64,000 bases of DNA from Dastarcus helophoroides (GCA_028583605.1 CM053326.1:50094159-50158158); one strand, 5' to 3'; counted from the stretch's first letter, positions 32,779 through 43,682 are shown. Numbers and translations are program-made. Notes: generated by a model from the letters alone, not told the origin.

Positions 32779-33954
32779 AATGTTCAAAATATTTTTTATT
32801 TTCTTCCATGCATTTTTGAATTCCATTGTGAAATGATCTGAAGACATTTGTGAACATTGCCGAAGTTACTTGATTGTTTCTGATTTTAATTGTCACACAT
32901 TTTTAATATCTCTTGGAGTCTCTTTATACGTCATCTTTGAGAAACTGTCACAGAAAGAAATCAAGGCATAATAAGTCAAAAGTTCTTGTCAGTTTTGTAC
33001 AAAATCCCTAATTAAAATTCTGTATTGTTACTTTTTATAATTCAATTTCGTACTACAGATAACTATACAAACATATAAAGTTGGCGGTTTTCAAATAAGT
33101 ACATTTAATAATGTGGTAAATAAGGCGATAAGACAATTACTATTTTTAAAAAAAATTGACATACATCTCAAAGTCGCTAACTGTTTTTTAATATCATTTC
33201 ATTTGCTACTTCAAGGCTATTTTTAATGTTACTGTACGCGAATAAAAATTTTCTTAGAAACATGAATGTAAGCAGCTGAGGTAGTTTATAATGTTTAGTA
33301 AGTTATTCGTAGGTATCCCGCTTCTTTCTAAAATAACACACTCTGATGGCTTCAGTACAAACAATTCTAAGAACAACCAAGGTGGTTGCATCCTATGAAT
33401 TAATATATTGTGGGTTTTCCTTTGTAGGAAGCCACATCAGCTGAATTTTAATTGATACTTTCTACAATTACATCCATCAAAGAAAACATGACAATAATTA
33501 CACTTTTATCCACATCCGAAGTAATAAAATGTAGAGAAAATTTGTTAAACATTTGCATAAATTATATATTTATGAAACATGATTTAGTTGCTTTATATTG
33601 TACATTATAAAACCAACGATTTGGTGTGGGAGAACCGGAAAATTGCCAATTATATTTTAAAAGTAAAAAAAACATTTTGTGTAACTTGCAACTCTTTTTT
33701 TAAGAGGAGAAATTGATGCAACTCCAGACTTGTTTTCTAGGCGTCAGTGTGTTAATTTTTAAGAACCAAACTTTTTTTCCATTTAACCTAATCCGCAATC
33801 TCTTATCATTCCCCACATACTCGTTCTGATTCTCCTTATTTTGGAGGTTAGTCCCATCATCAGTATGCTTTTACTTGCTATTGTGTGTACTATTAAACGA
33901 ATAGATATTGCTTGTTTTTAGATCGCTCCTGGTTTTCCACTTTACGTTTTCCTC
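32779..33954. other. intronic spacer
   Basis: Ordinary AT-rich intron. No element recognised except the short TTGATGCAACTCCA word shared with 19069. Confidence 0.35.
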
Positions 33955-34260
33955 AGAAAGTGTCCCCTCTGATTAAAAATCAGTTGACCAATTTAAAAAA
34001 AAACACAATAGTTGCTCTAGCAACTTGGCGATAGCCAAGGTATCGTTTTCAGAGAGATGTTTTTCTCTTGTATATCTCTCGCTATCGCTATCATCTTCAG
34101 AGAGATGTTTTTCTCTTGTATATCTCTGAAGATGCTAGCTTGGCTATCGAAACGCGTTAGATCAACTATTGTTATGTTGTTTAATCTTTCTTGGTATCAG
34201 AGGACAAGATTCGCATTTGAATTTTTGAAGATAACCAAGGAACAGTTCGTTCCACCAAAA
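33955..34260. mobile_element. FB1 copy with duplicated hairpin
   Basis: AGAGAGATGTTTTTCTCTTG occurs twice (34050 and 34102), so the central loop is duplicated. A TATCTCTGAAGATGCTAGCT-type hammerhead-like core is at 34121-34160. Right terminus complete. Confidence 0.75.
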
Positions 34261-34429
34261 AAAAGACCAATTTTGAAAATAACAAAAAATTGGTTTGACA
34301 TCAAATGATAAACACTAGATGATCAATACAAACCACAATCAAAACAAAACTGTTATCATATACCTAATATTGCCCACATGATTAATTTAAATAAAATGTT
34401 GGTATCTGATATTAAATGTTGTTTAAAAA

Positions 34430-34930
34430 GTGAAATACATAATGTCAAATGTAAATTTTCTGAAGGCTTGGCGGCTGATCCTGACGGTAAATATAAGCAA
34501 TATCGTTGCAGTGCACGTCTTATTGGGTTTTCCGCATCGTCAAGCCCCGAATAAGGAAACCTCCGCTCCCTTAATGTCGAGAGTTGAGAAGTGTAAATCC
34601 CACTTGAAATTCAGCGAGTTGCCCGATATCAGGAGCAATATATAACAGGGTGCCCTCCCCTTTTCCTTCCTACGTGTAGAATTTCCTTCCTCGACACTGT
34701 CGTATTTCCGAAACTTTCCTCATTCCAGATAATGCCACAATATTAATGATGGTTTTATATCTGCCAGTGCCCTCTTAAATTATTAATGTGCACTTTTTGA
34801 TAAATAAGACCACCAAGTGGGTCTAATTGAATTATTATACACCCCTTTTTGACCCCAAAATGATCTCTGTCGCCCGCTTGCTTCATTGTCGTCACGCTTA
34901 AATTGGGCCAATCTCAATATCAACAACTAT
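34430..34930. other. repeat-free GC-richer intronic block
   Basis: This is the least AT-rich, repeat-free part of intron 2. Between 34660 and 34735 it has several TTCC words (GGAA on the minus strand: CTTTTCCTTCCTACG, ATTTCCTTCCTCG, ATTTCCGAAACTTTCC), the core of ETS sites. It could be an enhancer or an unrecognised exon. Neither is shown. Confidence 0.3.
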
Positions 34931-34944
34931 AACAATGGAAAAGT

Positions 34945-35161
34945 TCTTCATGGTAGACCCTTATTGACCGGAAATATTATGTTTTTTTCAATTTATTTAA
35001 CCGTTCTTCGGCCCAGTTTGGAAATATTTAAATTTTTATGGTTTGTTGACAATTTTCTAAACAGTTTTTGGAATGCGACTACGTGAAAATTGTCAACAAA
35101 CCATAAAAATTTAAATATTTCCAAACTGGGCCGAAGAAATGTTAAATAAATTAAAAAAAAA
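34945..35161. mobile_element. FB3 fold-back element
   Basis: Left arm from CTTCATGGTAGACCCTTATT through GGCCCAGTTTGGAAAT to AATGCGACTACGTG, then the inverted return to GGGCCGAAGAAATG. The spacer between arms is almost absent here, unlike the 16-kb copy. Confidence 0.75.
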
Positions 35162-35440
35162 CAGAAAAGTTGCAAAGTTAATACGAAAAAGAATCATATC
35201 AGGTTCAAATAATCAAGGCAAAGAAAATAATACGTTACGTTTTAATATCATTTAAATTTACAAATTGTGTGAGTGCAGTTTGAATAGTTAACTATGTCAT
35301 TATCAAACTATTAACTTCCTATAAATATAACTTCGACCAAAATTAACAATAAAATAGTATATATGGTCCTCAAAAAATTCACGACACCATAGATATCCTT
35401 TCAGTCACCATAATCATTTACAGAGCTCCAATATTATAAC

Positions 35441-35871
35441 TTTCAAAAATTGAAATACAAATCTTGTCCCCTGAAACCAATAAAGATTAAAAAACACAAC
35501 AAAGGTTGCTCTAACGCGTTTCGACAGCCAAGCTGTCATCTTCACAAAGATACTCGGTACTCAGTATCTCTCTGAAGATGATAGCTTGGCTGCCGAACCT
35601 TTGTTGTATTTGTTAATCTAATAAATAAATAAATAATAATAATTACAAAATTTATCCCCTGAAACCAAGAAAGATTAAAAAACACAACAAAGGTTGCTCT
35701 AAAGCGTTTCGACAGCCAAGCTATCATTTTCAGATACGCACTCAGTATCTCTCTGAAGATGATAGCTTGGCTGTCGAATCTTTGTTTTGTTTTTTAATCT
35801 TTCTTGGTTTCAGGGGATAATTTTGTAATTCAATTTTTGAAGATAACCAAGGACCAGTCCGTTCCACCAAA
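35441..35871. mobile_element. FB1, two overlapping copies
   Basis: A first copy with a damaged right arm (ends TTTGTTGTATTTGTTAATCTA) is followed, after an AATAAATAAATAATAAT tract, by a second complete one ending CCAGTCCGTTCCACC. Confidence 0.8.
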
Positions 35872-36349
35872 AAAAAAAACAGTTTTTGATAATTCAGCTC
35901 GACAATCCGAATAGTTGGTTACATTTTTCGAACTAGGCTAGCACTTCATTGTAATTTTTTATGTATCGACATTCATGCATTGTGGATAATTTTTTGTGGA
36001 CATTTCTTCGAAATGAAACTTAGGTAGTGCCAAAAATGGAGTATTTTCAAACTCATTTAAACCTCATTCGGTGTTTGAATTAAGGCAGGAGTTTGATTAA
36101 AATTGATTTGCAGATGTTTGCCCTTTCATAAACTTTCATGGACCGTATTAAAAAAGGGTTGGCGCAGTACATTCACCTACATATGCCTTTTATGACGTTA
36201 TCTACCTTTTCATTAGCACCTCTTGCATTAAACTTCCTTCACTTTTGCCATGCCCTTATCGCTTATAAATCGTGAATTTGCATTAATGTCACACTGTAAT
36301 GATCCTTTATATCACGTCTTAAACAATAATGTACGATTTTTGGAGGCAA
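35872..36349. other. intronic spacer
   Basis: Ordinary complexity. No element or exon recognised. Confidence 0.35.
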
Positions 36350-38335
36350 TATATGAAATTTTGGGAAAAAAAGGATATTTTGGGTTAAATGGAAAATTTT
36401 GAGAATACTCCTTATGAAAAAGGGAAAAAGGGAAATTCTGCAATCAAATTAAATTTTGATAACAAGGCAACTTTTAAGAAAAAAGTTCAAAACAATTTCG
36501 AAGCAATTGAGAAAAAAATCAGAATTTTTGAAAACAAAAACGAATTTTCGAAATTTTGGGAAAAGGTCGAGGCTTCAAAAAAAGGACCAAAATTACGACA
36601 AAGATCAAAAAAGAGAGTCAAATTTTGTCGAGATTTCGATAAAAATGGATATTTTGAGTTGAATGGAAAATGTTGAGAATACTAGTTATGAAAACGGGAG
36701 AAAGAGGAATTCTGTAAATCAAATTAAATTTTGATAAAAAGGCGACTTTCAAGAAAAAAATTCGAAACAATTTCGAAGGAATTGAGAGAAAAAAAATCAG
36801 AATTTTTAAAAACAAAAACGAATTTTCGAAATTTTAAGAAAAGATCGGGGCTTCCAAAAAAAAAGGCCCAAAATTACGACAAAGATCAAAAAAGAGAGTC
36901 AAATTTTGTCGAAATTTCGAAACAAATGGATATTTTGGGTTGAATGGAAAATGTTGAGAATACTCGTTATGAAAACGGGAAAAAGAGGGATTCTGCAATC
37001 AAATTAAATTTTGATAAAAGGCGACTTTCAAGAAAAAAAGTTCGAAACAATTTCGAAGAAATTGAGAAAAAAAAATCAGAATTTTAAAAACAAAAACGAA
37101 TTTTCGAAATTTTGGGAAAAGGTCGAGGCTTCAAAAAAAAGGACCAAAATTACGACAAAGATCAAAAAAGAGAGTCAAATTTTGTCGAGATTTCGATAAA
37201 AATGGATATTTTGAGTTGAATGGAAAATGTTGAGAATACTAGTTATGAAAACGGGAGAAAGAGGAATTCTGTGAATCAAATTAAATTTTGATAAAAAGGC
37301 GACTTTCAAGAACAAAGTTCAAAACAATTTCGAAGAAATTGAGAAAAAAATCAGAATTTCTAAAACCAAAAACGAATTTTCGAAATTTTGAGAAAAGATC
37401 GGGGCTTCCAAAAAAAAGGACCAAAATTACGACAAAGATCAAAAAAGAGAGTCAAATTTTGTCGAAATTTCGAAACAAATGGATATTTTGGGTTGAATGG
37501 AAAATGTTGAGAATACTCGTTATGAAAACGGGAAAAAGAGGGATTCTGTGAATCAAATTAAATTTCGATAAAAAGGCGACTTTCAAGAACAAAGTTCAAA
37601 ACAATTTCGAAGAAATTGAGAAAAAAAAATCAGAAATTTTAAAAACAAAAACGAATTTTCGAAATTTTTGAGAAAAGATCGGGGCTTCCAAAAAAAAAGG
37701 ACCAAAATTACGACAAAGATCAAAAAAGAGAGTCAAATTTTGTCGAAATTTCGATAACAAATGGATACTTTGGGTTGAATGGAAAATGTTGAGAATACTC
37801 GTTATGAAAACGGGAAAAAGAGGGATTCTGTGAATCAAATTAAATTTCGATAAAAAGGCGACTTTCAAGAACAAAGTTCAAAACAATTTCGAAGAAATTG
37901 AGAAAAAAATCAGAATTTCTAAAACCAAAAACGAATTTTCGAAATTTTGAGAAAAGATCGGGGCTTCCAAAAAAAAGGACCAAAATTACGACAAAGATCA
38001 AAAAAGAGAGTCAAATTTTGTCGAAATTTCGAAACAAATGGATATTTTGGGTTGAATGAAAAATGTTGAGAATACTCGTTATAAAAAAGGGAAAAAGAGG
38101 AATTCTGCAATCAAATTAAATTTTGATAAATAGGCGACATTCAAGAAAAAAGTTTGAAACAATTTCGAAGAAATTGAGAAAAAAAATCAGAATTTCTAAA
38201 ACCAAAAACGAATTTTCGAAATTTTAAGAAAAGATCGAGGCTTCAAAAAAAAACGACCAAAATTACGACAAAGATCTAAAAAGAGAGTCAAATTTTGTCG
38301 AAATTTCGAAGATTGGACGAATTTTGAGAAAATGT
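36350..38335. repeat. tandem array, about 278-bp unit, seven copies
   Basis: Unit starts (ATGGAAAATGTTGAGAATAC) are at 36389, 36663, 36943, 37219, 37497, 37779 and 38056, spacing 274-282. Each has ATTAAATTTTGATAAA, AAGGCGACTTTCAAGAA, ACAATTTCGAAGAAATTGAG and AAAATTACGACAAAGATC in order. It is strongly purine-rich on +. The short open frames inside are by-products of the unit. Confidence 0.92.
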
Positions 38336-38385
38336 TGGAATTTGCTGACTGAATATTTTCTTTTGAGTGTTCAAGTGAGAGGTAG

Positions 38386-38412
38386 ACGAAGGACCAATCC
38401 GTTCCACCAAAA
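38386..38412. mobile_element. FB1 right-terminus fragment
   Basis: GGACCAATCCGTTCCACC is followed by an A-run, abutting the 278-bp array. Confidence 0.6.
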
Positions 38413-38723
38413 AAAAAAACTTTCGAGGACAAACTTAAGAGAATGAATTAAATGACATTCAAATAATTTTTTACACTAGACACTAGACACTATTCCGTAC
38501 ATTTCTCTTTGTCATAAAACATATTTTCTCTTTCACAAAAATGTCAACTGTCCTGAGAGAAGCTAACTTCTCCCAGGTGTGTAGCTAAGTCTGGGATAGC
38601 TTCTCTCTGGATAGTTGACTCTTATGTCAGTGAGAAATGTACTGAATAAAGGGTCTAATCTAAACGCACCTTTAGAGCAAGCGTGGTTGCGTTTTTCATA
38701 TTTCTTGGTTTCAGGAGACATTA

Positions 38724-39046
38724 TTTTTGGTGGAACGGACTAGTCCTTGGGTATCTTCAAAAATTGAAATACAGAATTTGTTCCCTGAAACCAAGAAAGA
38801 TTAAAAAATACAACAAGGGTTGCTCTAACGAGTTTTGACATCCAAGCTATCATTTTCAGAGAGATACATAGCAGTATATCTCTGAAGGTAATGCTTGGCT
38901 GTCGAAAAGCGTTAGAGCAGCCTTTGTTGTCTTTTTTAATCTTTCTTGGTTTCAGGGAACAAGTTTTGTATTTCAGTTTTTCAGGAAATGTGATTCCTAC
39001 ATTAATTTTTGAAGATAACCAAGGGCCAGTCCATTCTACCAAAAAA
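38724..39046. mobile_element. FB1 copy with an internal insertion
   Basis: Complete left arm. The right arm is interrupted by 25 bp (CAGGAAATGTGATTCCTACA) before TTTTTGAAGATAACCAAGGG and the terminus. A further right-arm scrap lies at 38672-38722. Confidence 0.8.
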
Positions 39047-39059
39047 TAAAAAAGTAGGA

Positions 39060-39333
39060 TGAATAAATTTTAGACAACGCGACTAATTAACAGTTAAACT
39101 GTAACGATGCTTCGGAACGTTCTGGCGGAAGGGGAAGGAAGACGCTCGAGGCGTCGGCGTCACAACAGCGTTCAAATTCACCCACCGATAACTTTTCCTT
39201 GTTTTGATCCAGTAACCATTTGATCTGCGACTGATATCAAATCTCACTTTTCGCAACGGTGCGAATTTTTAACGCGCGTTTGATAACATTTTAAGAATAA
39301 TTTTTTGTCATGTTAAACGAATAGGTGGCAGCC
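39060..39333 (+). promoter_or_regulatory. candidate internal promoter / 5' leader of the short ETS isoform
   Basis: A GC-rich, repeat-free island in an AT-rich intron. GGAA-type ETS words cluster at 39132-39147 (CGGAAGGGGAAGGAAG), next to GGAACGTTCTGG, which resembles half of a heat-shock element. A 4-codon upstream frame (ATG at 39310, TAG at 39322-39324) precedes the exon ATG. Inferred as a promoter because an in-phase ATG-containing exon follows at once. Confidence 0.4.
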
Positions 39334-39445
39334 ATGTGGAGGCTGCCAGGATATAGCCCTGAAGAAATTTTAGTTGCACGACGTTTAGCTGTACGTTCTC
39401 ATCATCCTGTACATAAAATACATACTGGAGGAATGTTGTATAATG
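39334..39445 (+). CDS. Ets21C: candidate alternative first coding exon of the ETS gene (short, PNT-less isoform)
   Basis: From ATG in a good context (GCAGCCATG) the frame reads MWRLPGYSPEEILVARRLAV, then RSHHPVHKIHTGGMLYN, then AAT-G|GTATGG. The phase-1 donor leaves G, which makes Asp with AT of the ETS exon at 52816: ...[15 protein letters not shown]. The product is 37 + 183 = 220 aa with the full ETS domain and no PNT. Composition and codon use differ from the surrounding intron. The donor is not ideal (GTATGG), and no homologous exon could be compared, so this rests on phase, Kozak context, composition and the known existence of a short fly Ets21C isoform. Confidence 0.6.
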
Positions 39446-39950
39446 GTATGGTTAATAAGATAATAAACATTTCATATGTTGTGTGGATAGTTCCTTGTTT
39501 TGTATTATTTAACAATTTTTAGAAGTTTTAATGCACTTTTTTTCTAAAGTAAGATTATGGTTTTATGAAATTATCGAATTAAATTTTTAATCCATATTTT
39601 TTGTTGTTAATAAAATTAATAATTCTTTGATCATACTCAGTGTTAATAAACTTGATTGAATCTTGTTCCCTTTTTTAGTGTTCATTTCAATCATTTTCAC
39701 CATTATTATAAAGCGAATTTTGAGCGAATAATTTTATGCTTCCCCAATTAGGAATATTTCGCTTACAATATAGTATAGGATGGGGTGGGAAAGCTGCACT
39801 CAAATAAAATCAATTTAATGTGTTTTCTTGCAACTAATTATATTTGTCCAAGGCTTTGCCTTGGAAGATGAAGGCCTTTTACCTTGATTTTTTGAATGCC
39901 TTCAATGTGATGAATATTGTAACTGACAAACTATATAATGTAGATTCTGA
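39446..39950. other. intronic spacer
   Basis: AT-rich. No exon or element recognised. Confidence 0.35.
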
Positions 39951-39952
39951 TT

Positions 39953-40240
39953 CACAGGCCAATAGGTGTGAACATTTATTAGATTCAAAGTTTGGAAACC
40001 AAAGACCGGTTTCGATCTTCTTAGATCTCGTCAGTTTCCAAACTTCGAATCTAATAAATGTTCAAACCTATTGGTCTGTTCATTAGAATCCTTGTCTTCT
40101 GGGAATTTTCCTAGAGAGCAACCGCTTCGCTAAGTGGCAGTGTTTCAACTGTTGGTAGTTCAGCTACCTATGATTCAGAATACACGCCACCTGGAGGGCT
40201 GCATGAATATGTAGTCTAGGTTGCATTCTACTTGCATATA
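39953..40240. mobile_element. retrozyme-like repeat with inverted junction
   Basis: A minus-orientation piece (39953-40034) joins a plus-orientation piece (to CTAGGTTGCATTCTACTTGC at 40240). A hammerhead core is retained at the junction. Confidence 0.7.
39971..40058 (-). ncRNA. hammerhead candidate with rebuilt stem I
   Basis: Minus strand: CTGACGA, GATCT-AAG-AAGATC region, GAAA, CCGGTC, TTTGGT. The upstream stem arm has been replaced by a copy of the complementary arm, so the outer stem is still nearly perfect but the inner ACCAAA is gone (GGAAA instead). Confidence 0.5.
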
Positions 40241-40702
40241 ATGTAGAAATTTAAATTATTCATTTCATAAATTCTACTTTCTAAAATGTTCCAAAAAATT
40301 AGAGGAACAGCAGAGATTTTCTAACATTGTTTGGGTATTTTAAGAACCATTATATCTTGTAAAAAATGTTCGTATTGAGATTAAAAAAAACATTTAAAAG
40401 CCTCAAGTTTATATTTCTCTTTAGACTCTTTAATCTCTAGATTCTTGTAAGTCAAAAGTATTACAAAAAAGGGTCGAAAAAGTTGATAAATGAGACTGAT
40501 TCTATCTCAAGTAGTTTCGAGATATTTTGGCAAAAAATGTTTAACAACCATTGGACAATCTGTTGCAGAAAGAAACCAAGCCACAAATTCTTAAATTATT
40601 AGATATTTAACATATAGTTTTGAAAAAGTCACAATCATTGCTGCAAAAATGAGTCAGGCCTCATTTTAAAATCTAGCAAATCCTATTTATTAACCAAAAA
40701 AC
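40241..40702. other. intronic spacer
   Basis: AT-rich. No element or exon recognised. Confidence 0.35.
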
Positions 40703-40902
40703 TTTTTTTGGTGGAACGGACTGGTCCTTTCTTATCTTCAAAAATTGAAATACAAATCTTATCCCGTGAAACCAAGAAAGATTTAAAAAACACAACAGAG
40801 GTGGCTCTAACGCGTTTCGGTAGCCAAGCTATCATCTTCCGAGAGATACTGAGTGTTTTTAATCTTTTTTGGTTTCAGGGGACAAGATTTGTATGTCAAT
40901 TT
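40703..40902. mobile_element. FB1 copy, right arm shortened
   Basis: Left arm and hairpin to GAGAGATACTGAG, then GTTTTTAATCTTTTTTGG to ATTTGTATGTCAATT. Confidence 0.75.
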
Positions 40903-40973
40903 ATGAGAAATATTAATTTTTGATTTTTTTTTTTTTATAAAGAGACAAAAATTCCGAGAACATTTTTATTTTT

Positions 40974-41120
40974 AATTGAAATACAAAACTTGTCCCCTGG
41001 AACCAAGAAAGATTAAAAAACACAACAAAGGTTGCTCTAACGCGTTTCGACAGCCAATCTAACATCTTCAGAGAGATACTAATTTCACAATTTTTGAAAA
41101 TAAGCAAGGACCACCAAAAG
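40974..41120. mobile_element. FB1 copy, right arm mostly deleted
   Basis: AATTGAAATACAAAACTTG to TCAGAGAGATACT, then only CAATTTTTGAAAATAAGCAA and GGACCACCAAAAG of the right arm. Confidence 0.7.
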
Positions 41121-41199
41121 AAAACATTTTTTTTGAAAATTTTAACTCTTTTTTTAAATTTCACTTCCTGAATTTCTTCTGTAACTTATTTCTAAAGAT

Positions 41200-41275
41200 C
41201 AACCTCTGTTGTGTTGTGTTTTTTAACCTATCTTGGTTTCAGGGGACAAGATTTGTATTTTAATTTTACAAAAAG
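41200..41275. mobile_element. FB1 right-arm fragment
   Basis: CCTCTGTTGTGTTGTG to TTTGTATTTTAATTTTAC, at the outer edge of the large inverted structure. Confidence 0.65.
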
Positions 41276-41499
41276 ACGAATTTCGAGAAAAAAGTTAAAT
41301 TTTTCAGCATTAGATAAAGGATCGGATTTTTGAACATTTCAAAATAAACTGATTTTGAAATGATAATGAAATGATGATGAAATGAAATGAAAGTTAAAAA
41401 AAGTCGAATTTTGAGAAAAAAACCAAATTCTCAAAAACAAAAACCAGTTTTAAAACAACAAAATTGCGACAAAAGATCGAAATTTTGAGAAAATTCGAA

Positions 41500-42260
41500 A
41501 TTTTGAAGAATAGGTGAGTTAAGAAAAAATCAAAAAGCTCAATATTTATTTTATTGTCTTGCCTAAGTCATTGTAAAATAAGCATCCCAATTTGTCCAAT
41601 ATAAGATAAATGTCAAATGAGAAGAAACTTGGAACCTTCAGAAAATTCGAAATTTCGAAAAATGATTGACTCTTAAGAAAAAGCCAAAAAGATCAATATT
41701 TATTTTATTTTTTTGCCCAAGTCATTGTAAAATAAGCATCCCAATTTGTCCAATATAAGATAAATGTCAAATGAGAAGAAACTTGGAACCTTCAGAAAAT
41801 TCGAAATTTCGAAAAATGGGTGACTTTTAAGAAAAAGTCAAAAAACTCAATATTTATTTTATTTTCTTGCCTAAGTCACTGTAAAACAAGCATCTTAATT
41901 TGTCCAATATAAGATAAATGTCAAATGAGAAGAAACTTGGAACCTTCAGAAAATTCGCAATTTCGAAAAATGAGTGACTTTTAAGAAAAAGCCTAAAAGC
42001 TCAATATTTATTTTATTTTTTTGCCCAAGTCATTGTAAAACAAGCATCCAAATTTGTCCAATATAAGATAAATGTCAAATGATAAGAAACTTGGAACCTT
42101 CAGAAAATTCGCAATTTCGAAAAATGGGTGACTTTTAAGAAAAAGTCAAAGAGATCAATATTTATTTTATTTTCTTGCCTAAGTTATTACCTAAGTCAAG
42201 CATCCCAATTTGTCCAATATAAGATAAATGTCTAATGAGAAGAAACTTAGTACCTTCAAA
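41500..42260. repeat. tandem array, 154-bp unit, five copies
   Basis: AATATTTATTTTATT is at 41541, 41695, 41849, 42003 and 42158. Each is followed by TTGTCCAATATAAGATAAAT and AGAAACTTGGAACCTTCAG. Confidence 0.92.
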
Positions 42261-42436
42261 AAATAGATTAAAAACAAACAGCTAAATTTTCCAATAAATT
42301 TCCTCGAAATTTTTCGTTTTTTACAAAGATTTAAAATCTCCGAAAAAACATTTTTCAAAACGTATACTATTTTATGAAAGGATTCGCCGAATATCGAAGA
42401 AAATGCAAATTTTGTTAAATAAATCGCGAATTTTTG

Positions 42437-42525
42437 CAGAAACACAACAAACGTTGCTGAAACAACGTTTGTTCTGTTTTTTAATCTTTCTTAGTTTCAG
42501 GGGACAAGCTCCGTATTTAAACCAA
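42437..42525. mobile_element. FB1 fragment
   Basis: CACAACAAACGTTGCTG meets its inverse AACAACGTTTGTTCTG, then the right arm to AGGGGACAAGCTCCGTAT. Confidence 0.65.
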
Positions 42526-42835
42526 AGAATTAATCTGCTGAATGAGTTGGGGTAGGTAAGCGACCTGCAGAAGGCGTCCAAGTTCTTTAATTCCCTTTTA
42601 CAAAACAAAAAAAGTTAATAATATATTTATATTTTCATAGACTCAGCTAAAATAGGACAGCGATTAGGACTATTGCTCCCGCCTGATTCAAATACTTAGT
42701 CAGTAGAATACTTATTTTTAACTGGGGGACCTTTTCTTATTTTCCTTTCAAAATTCGTTCTAGTTTTATTTCAAAATTTCTCAAAACATCGACTTTTTTC
42801 TTCATGGTGGACTCCTATTGATCAGAAACATTATT

Positions 42836-43090
42836 AAAATACAAATCTTGTCTCCTGAAACCAAGAAAGATTGAAAAACACAACAGAGGTTGCTCTAACG
42901 CGTTTCGATAGCCAAACTGTCATCTTCAGAGAGATACTAGCGAGAAAGTATCTCTCTGAAGATTATACTTGGCTATAGAAACGCGTTAGAGCAAACCTCC
43001 GTTGTGTTTTTCAATCTTTCTTGGTTTCCGAGGACAAGATTTTTATTTCAATTTTTGAAGATAACCAAGGACCAGTCCGTTCCACAAAAA
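42836..43090. mobile_element. FB1 copy, near complete
   Basis: AATACAAATCTTGTCTCCTG to CCAGTCCGTTCCACAAAAA, missing only the left 40 bp. A 12-bp loop TAGCGAGAAAGT separates the arms. It is preceded by an FB3 scrap (TCTTCATGGTGGACTCC, 42800-42836). Confidence 0.85.
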
Positions 43091-43183
43091 TCTCTGATTG
43101 TGATAACGAAGGCTTCCACGGCCAGAGTCAGTACAGGATATACTTCTTCCGAGATTGGACCGTGTCAAAGAACTACTAAAAGT

Positions 43184-43226
43184 GTTCGACGTTTCGCCCA
43201 CCATCGTAGGGGGCTTCTTCAGGAAC
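43184..43226 (-). ncRNA. hammerhead-like hairpin in FB2, left arm
   Basis: Minus strand: GTTC, CTGAAGA, A, GCCCCCTACGATGGTGGGC, GAAA, CGTC, GAAC. Same parts and pairing as the right-arm copy. Confidence 0.45.
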
Positions 43227-43489
43227 AAAGAAAGAAAAATAGATGAAAAGAGAAATATGAGGGAATATGCAAAAAAGAAAAATAAAAAGGCCAATTTCAA
43301 AACATCAGAGCACGGTAACTCAGTATGTCTACCATACCAGAGGCGAAACTCTTCTGAATTGAAACTTGATACAAAAGAAAGTTTAGGCAGAAGAGCACGG
43401 TAACTCAGTATGTCCACCATACCAGAGGCGAAACTTTTCTTTTTTGCATATTCCCTCATATTCCTCTTTTCATCTATTTTTCTTTCTTT

Positions 43490-43532
43490 GTTCCTGAAGA
43501 AGCCCCCTACGATGGTGGGCGAAACGTCGAAC
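43490..43532 (+). ncRNA. hammerhead-like hairpin in FB2, right arm
   Basis: GTTC (43490-43493) pairs with GAAC (43529-43532) as stem I. CTGAAGA 43494-43500 fits CUGANGA. One extra A precedes stem II (GCCC..GGGC, one mismatch, 43502-43520). GAAA 43521-43524 is followed by the palindrome ACGT and a GUC cleavage-type triplet ending 43528. The extra base between A9 and stem II departs from the canonical fold. Confidence 0.45.
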
Positions 43533-43623
43533 ACTTTTCGTAGTTCTTTGACACGGTCCAATCCCGGAAGAAGTATATCCTGTATCTCTGATTGTGTGAT
43601 TAAAAGTTTGTATTAAGCGATCA

Positions 43624-43682
43624 TTAAGATTTGTATTTTAATTTTTGAGGATAACCAAGGACCAGTCGGTTCCGCCAAAATT
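43624..43682. mobile_element. FB1 right-terminus fragment
   Basis: AAGATTTGTATTTTAATTTT to CAGTCGGTTCCGCCAAAA, directly after FB2. Confidence 0.7.

Larger units (their letters stand above)
43091..43600. mobile_element. FB2 fold-back element, complete palindrome
   Basis: The arms run from TCTCTGATTGTG inward: GGATATACTTCTTCCGAGAT, TTGGACCGTGTCAAAGAACT, GTGTTCGACGTTTCGCCCAC, GGGGGCTTCTTCAGGAAC, GAGGGAATATGCAAAAAAG. They return inverted from about 43436 to 43595. The middle has a short direct repeat, GAGCACGGTAACTCAGTATG (43312 and 43395). A 172-codon minus frame and mirrored plus frames here are palindrome by-products. Confidence 0.8.

Noticed and set aside
36389..38110. Repeated short frames resembling Lys/Glu-rich proteins
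   Set aside because: By-products of the seven-copy 278-bp array.
41500..42260. CRISPR-like array of direct repeats
   Set aside because: Whole 154-bp units are repeated without variable spacers, in eukaryotic intron sequence.
43043..43561. 172-codon minus frame and mirrored plus frames
   Set aside because: They run through the FB2 palindrome; both strands give the same peptide because of the inverted arms.
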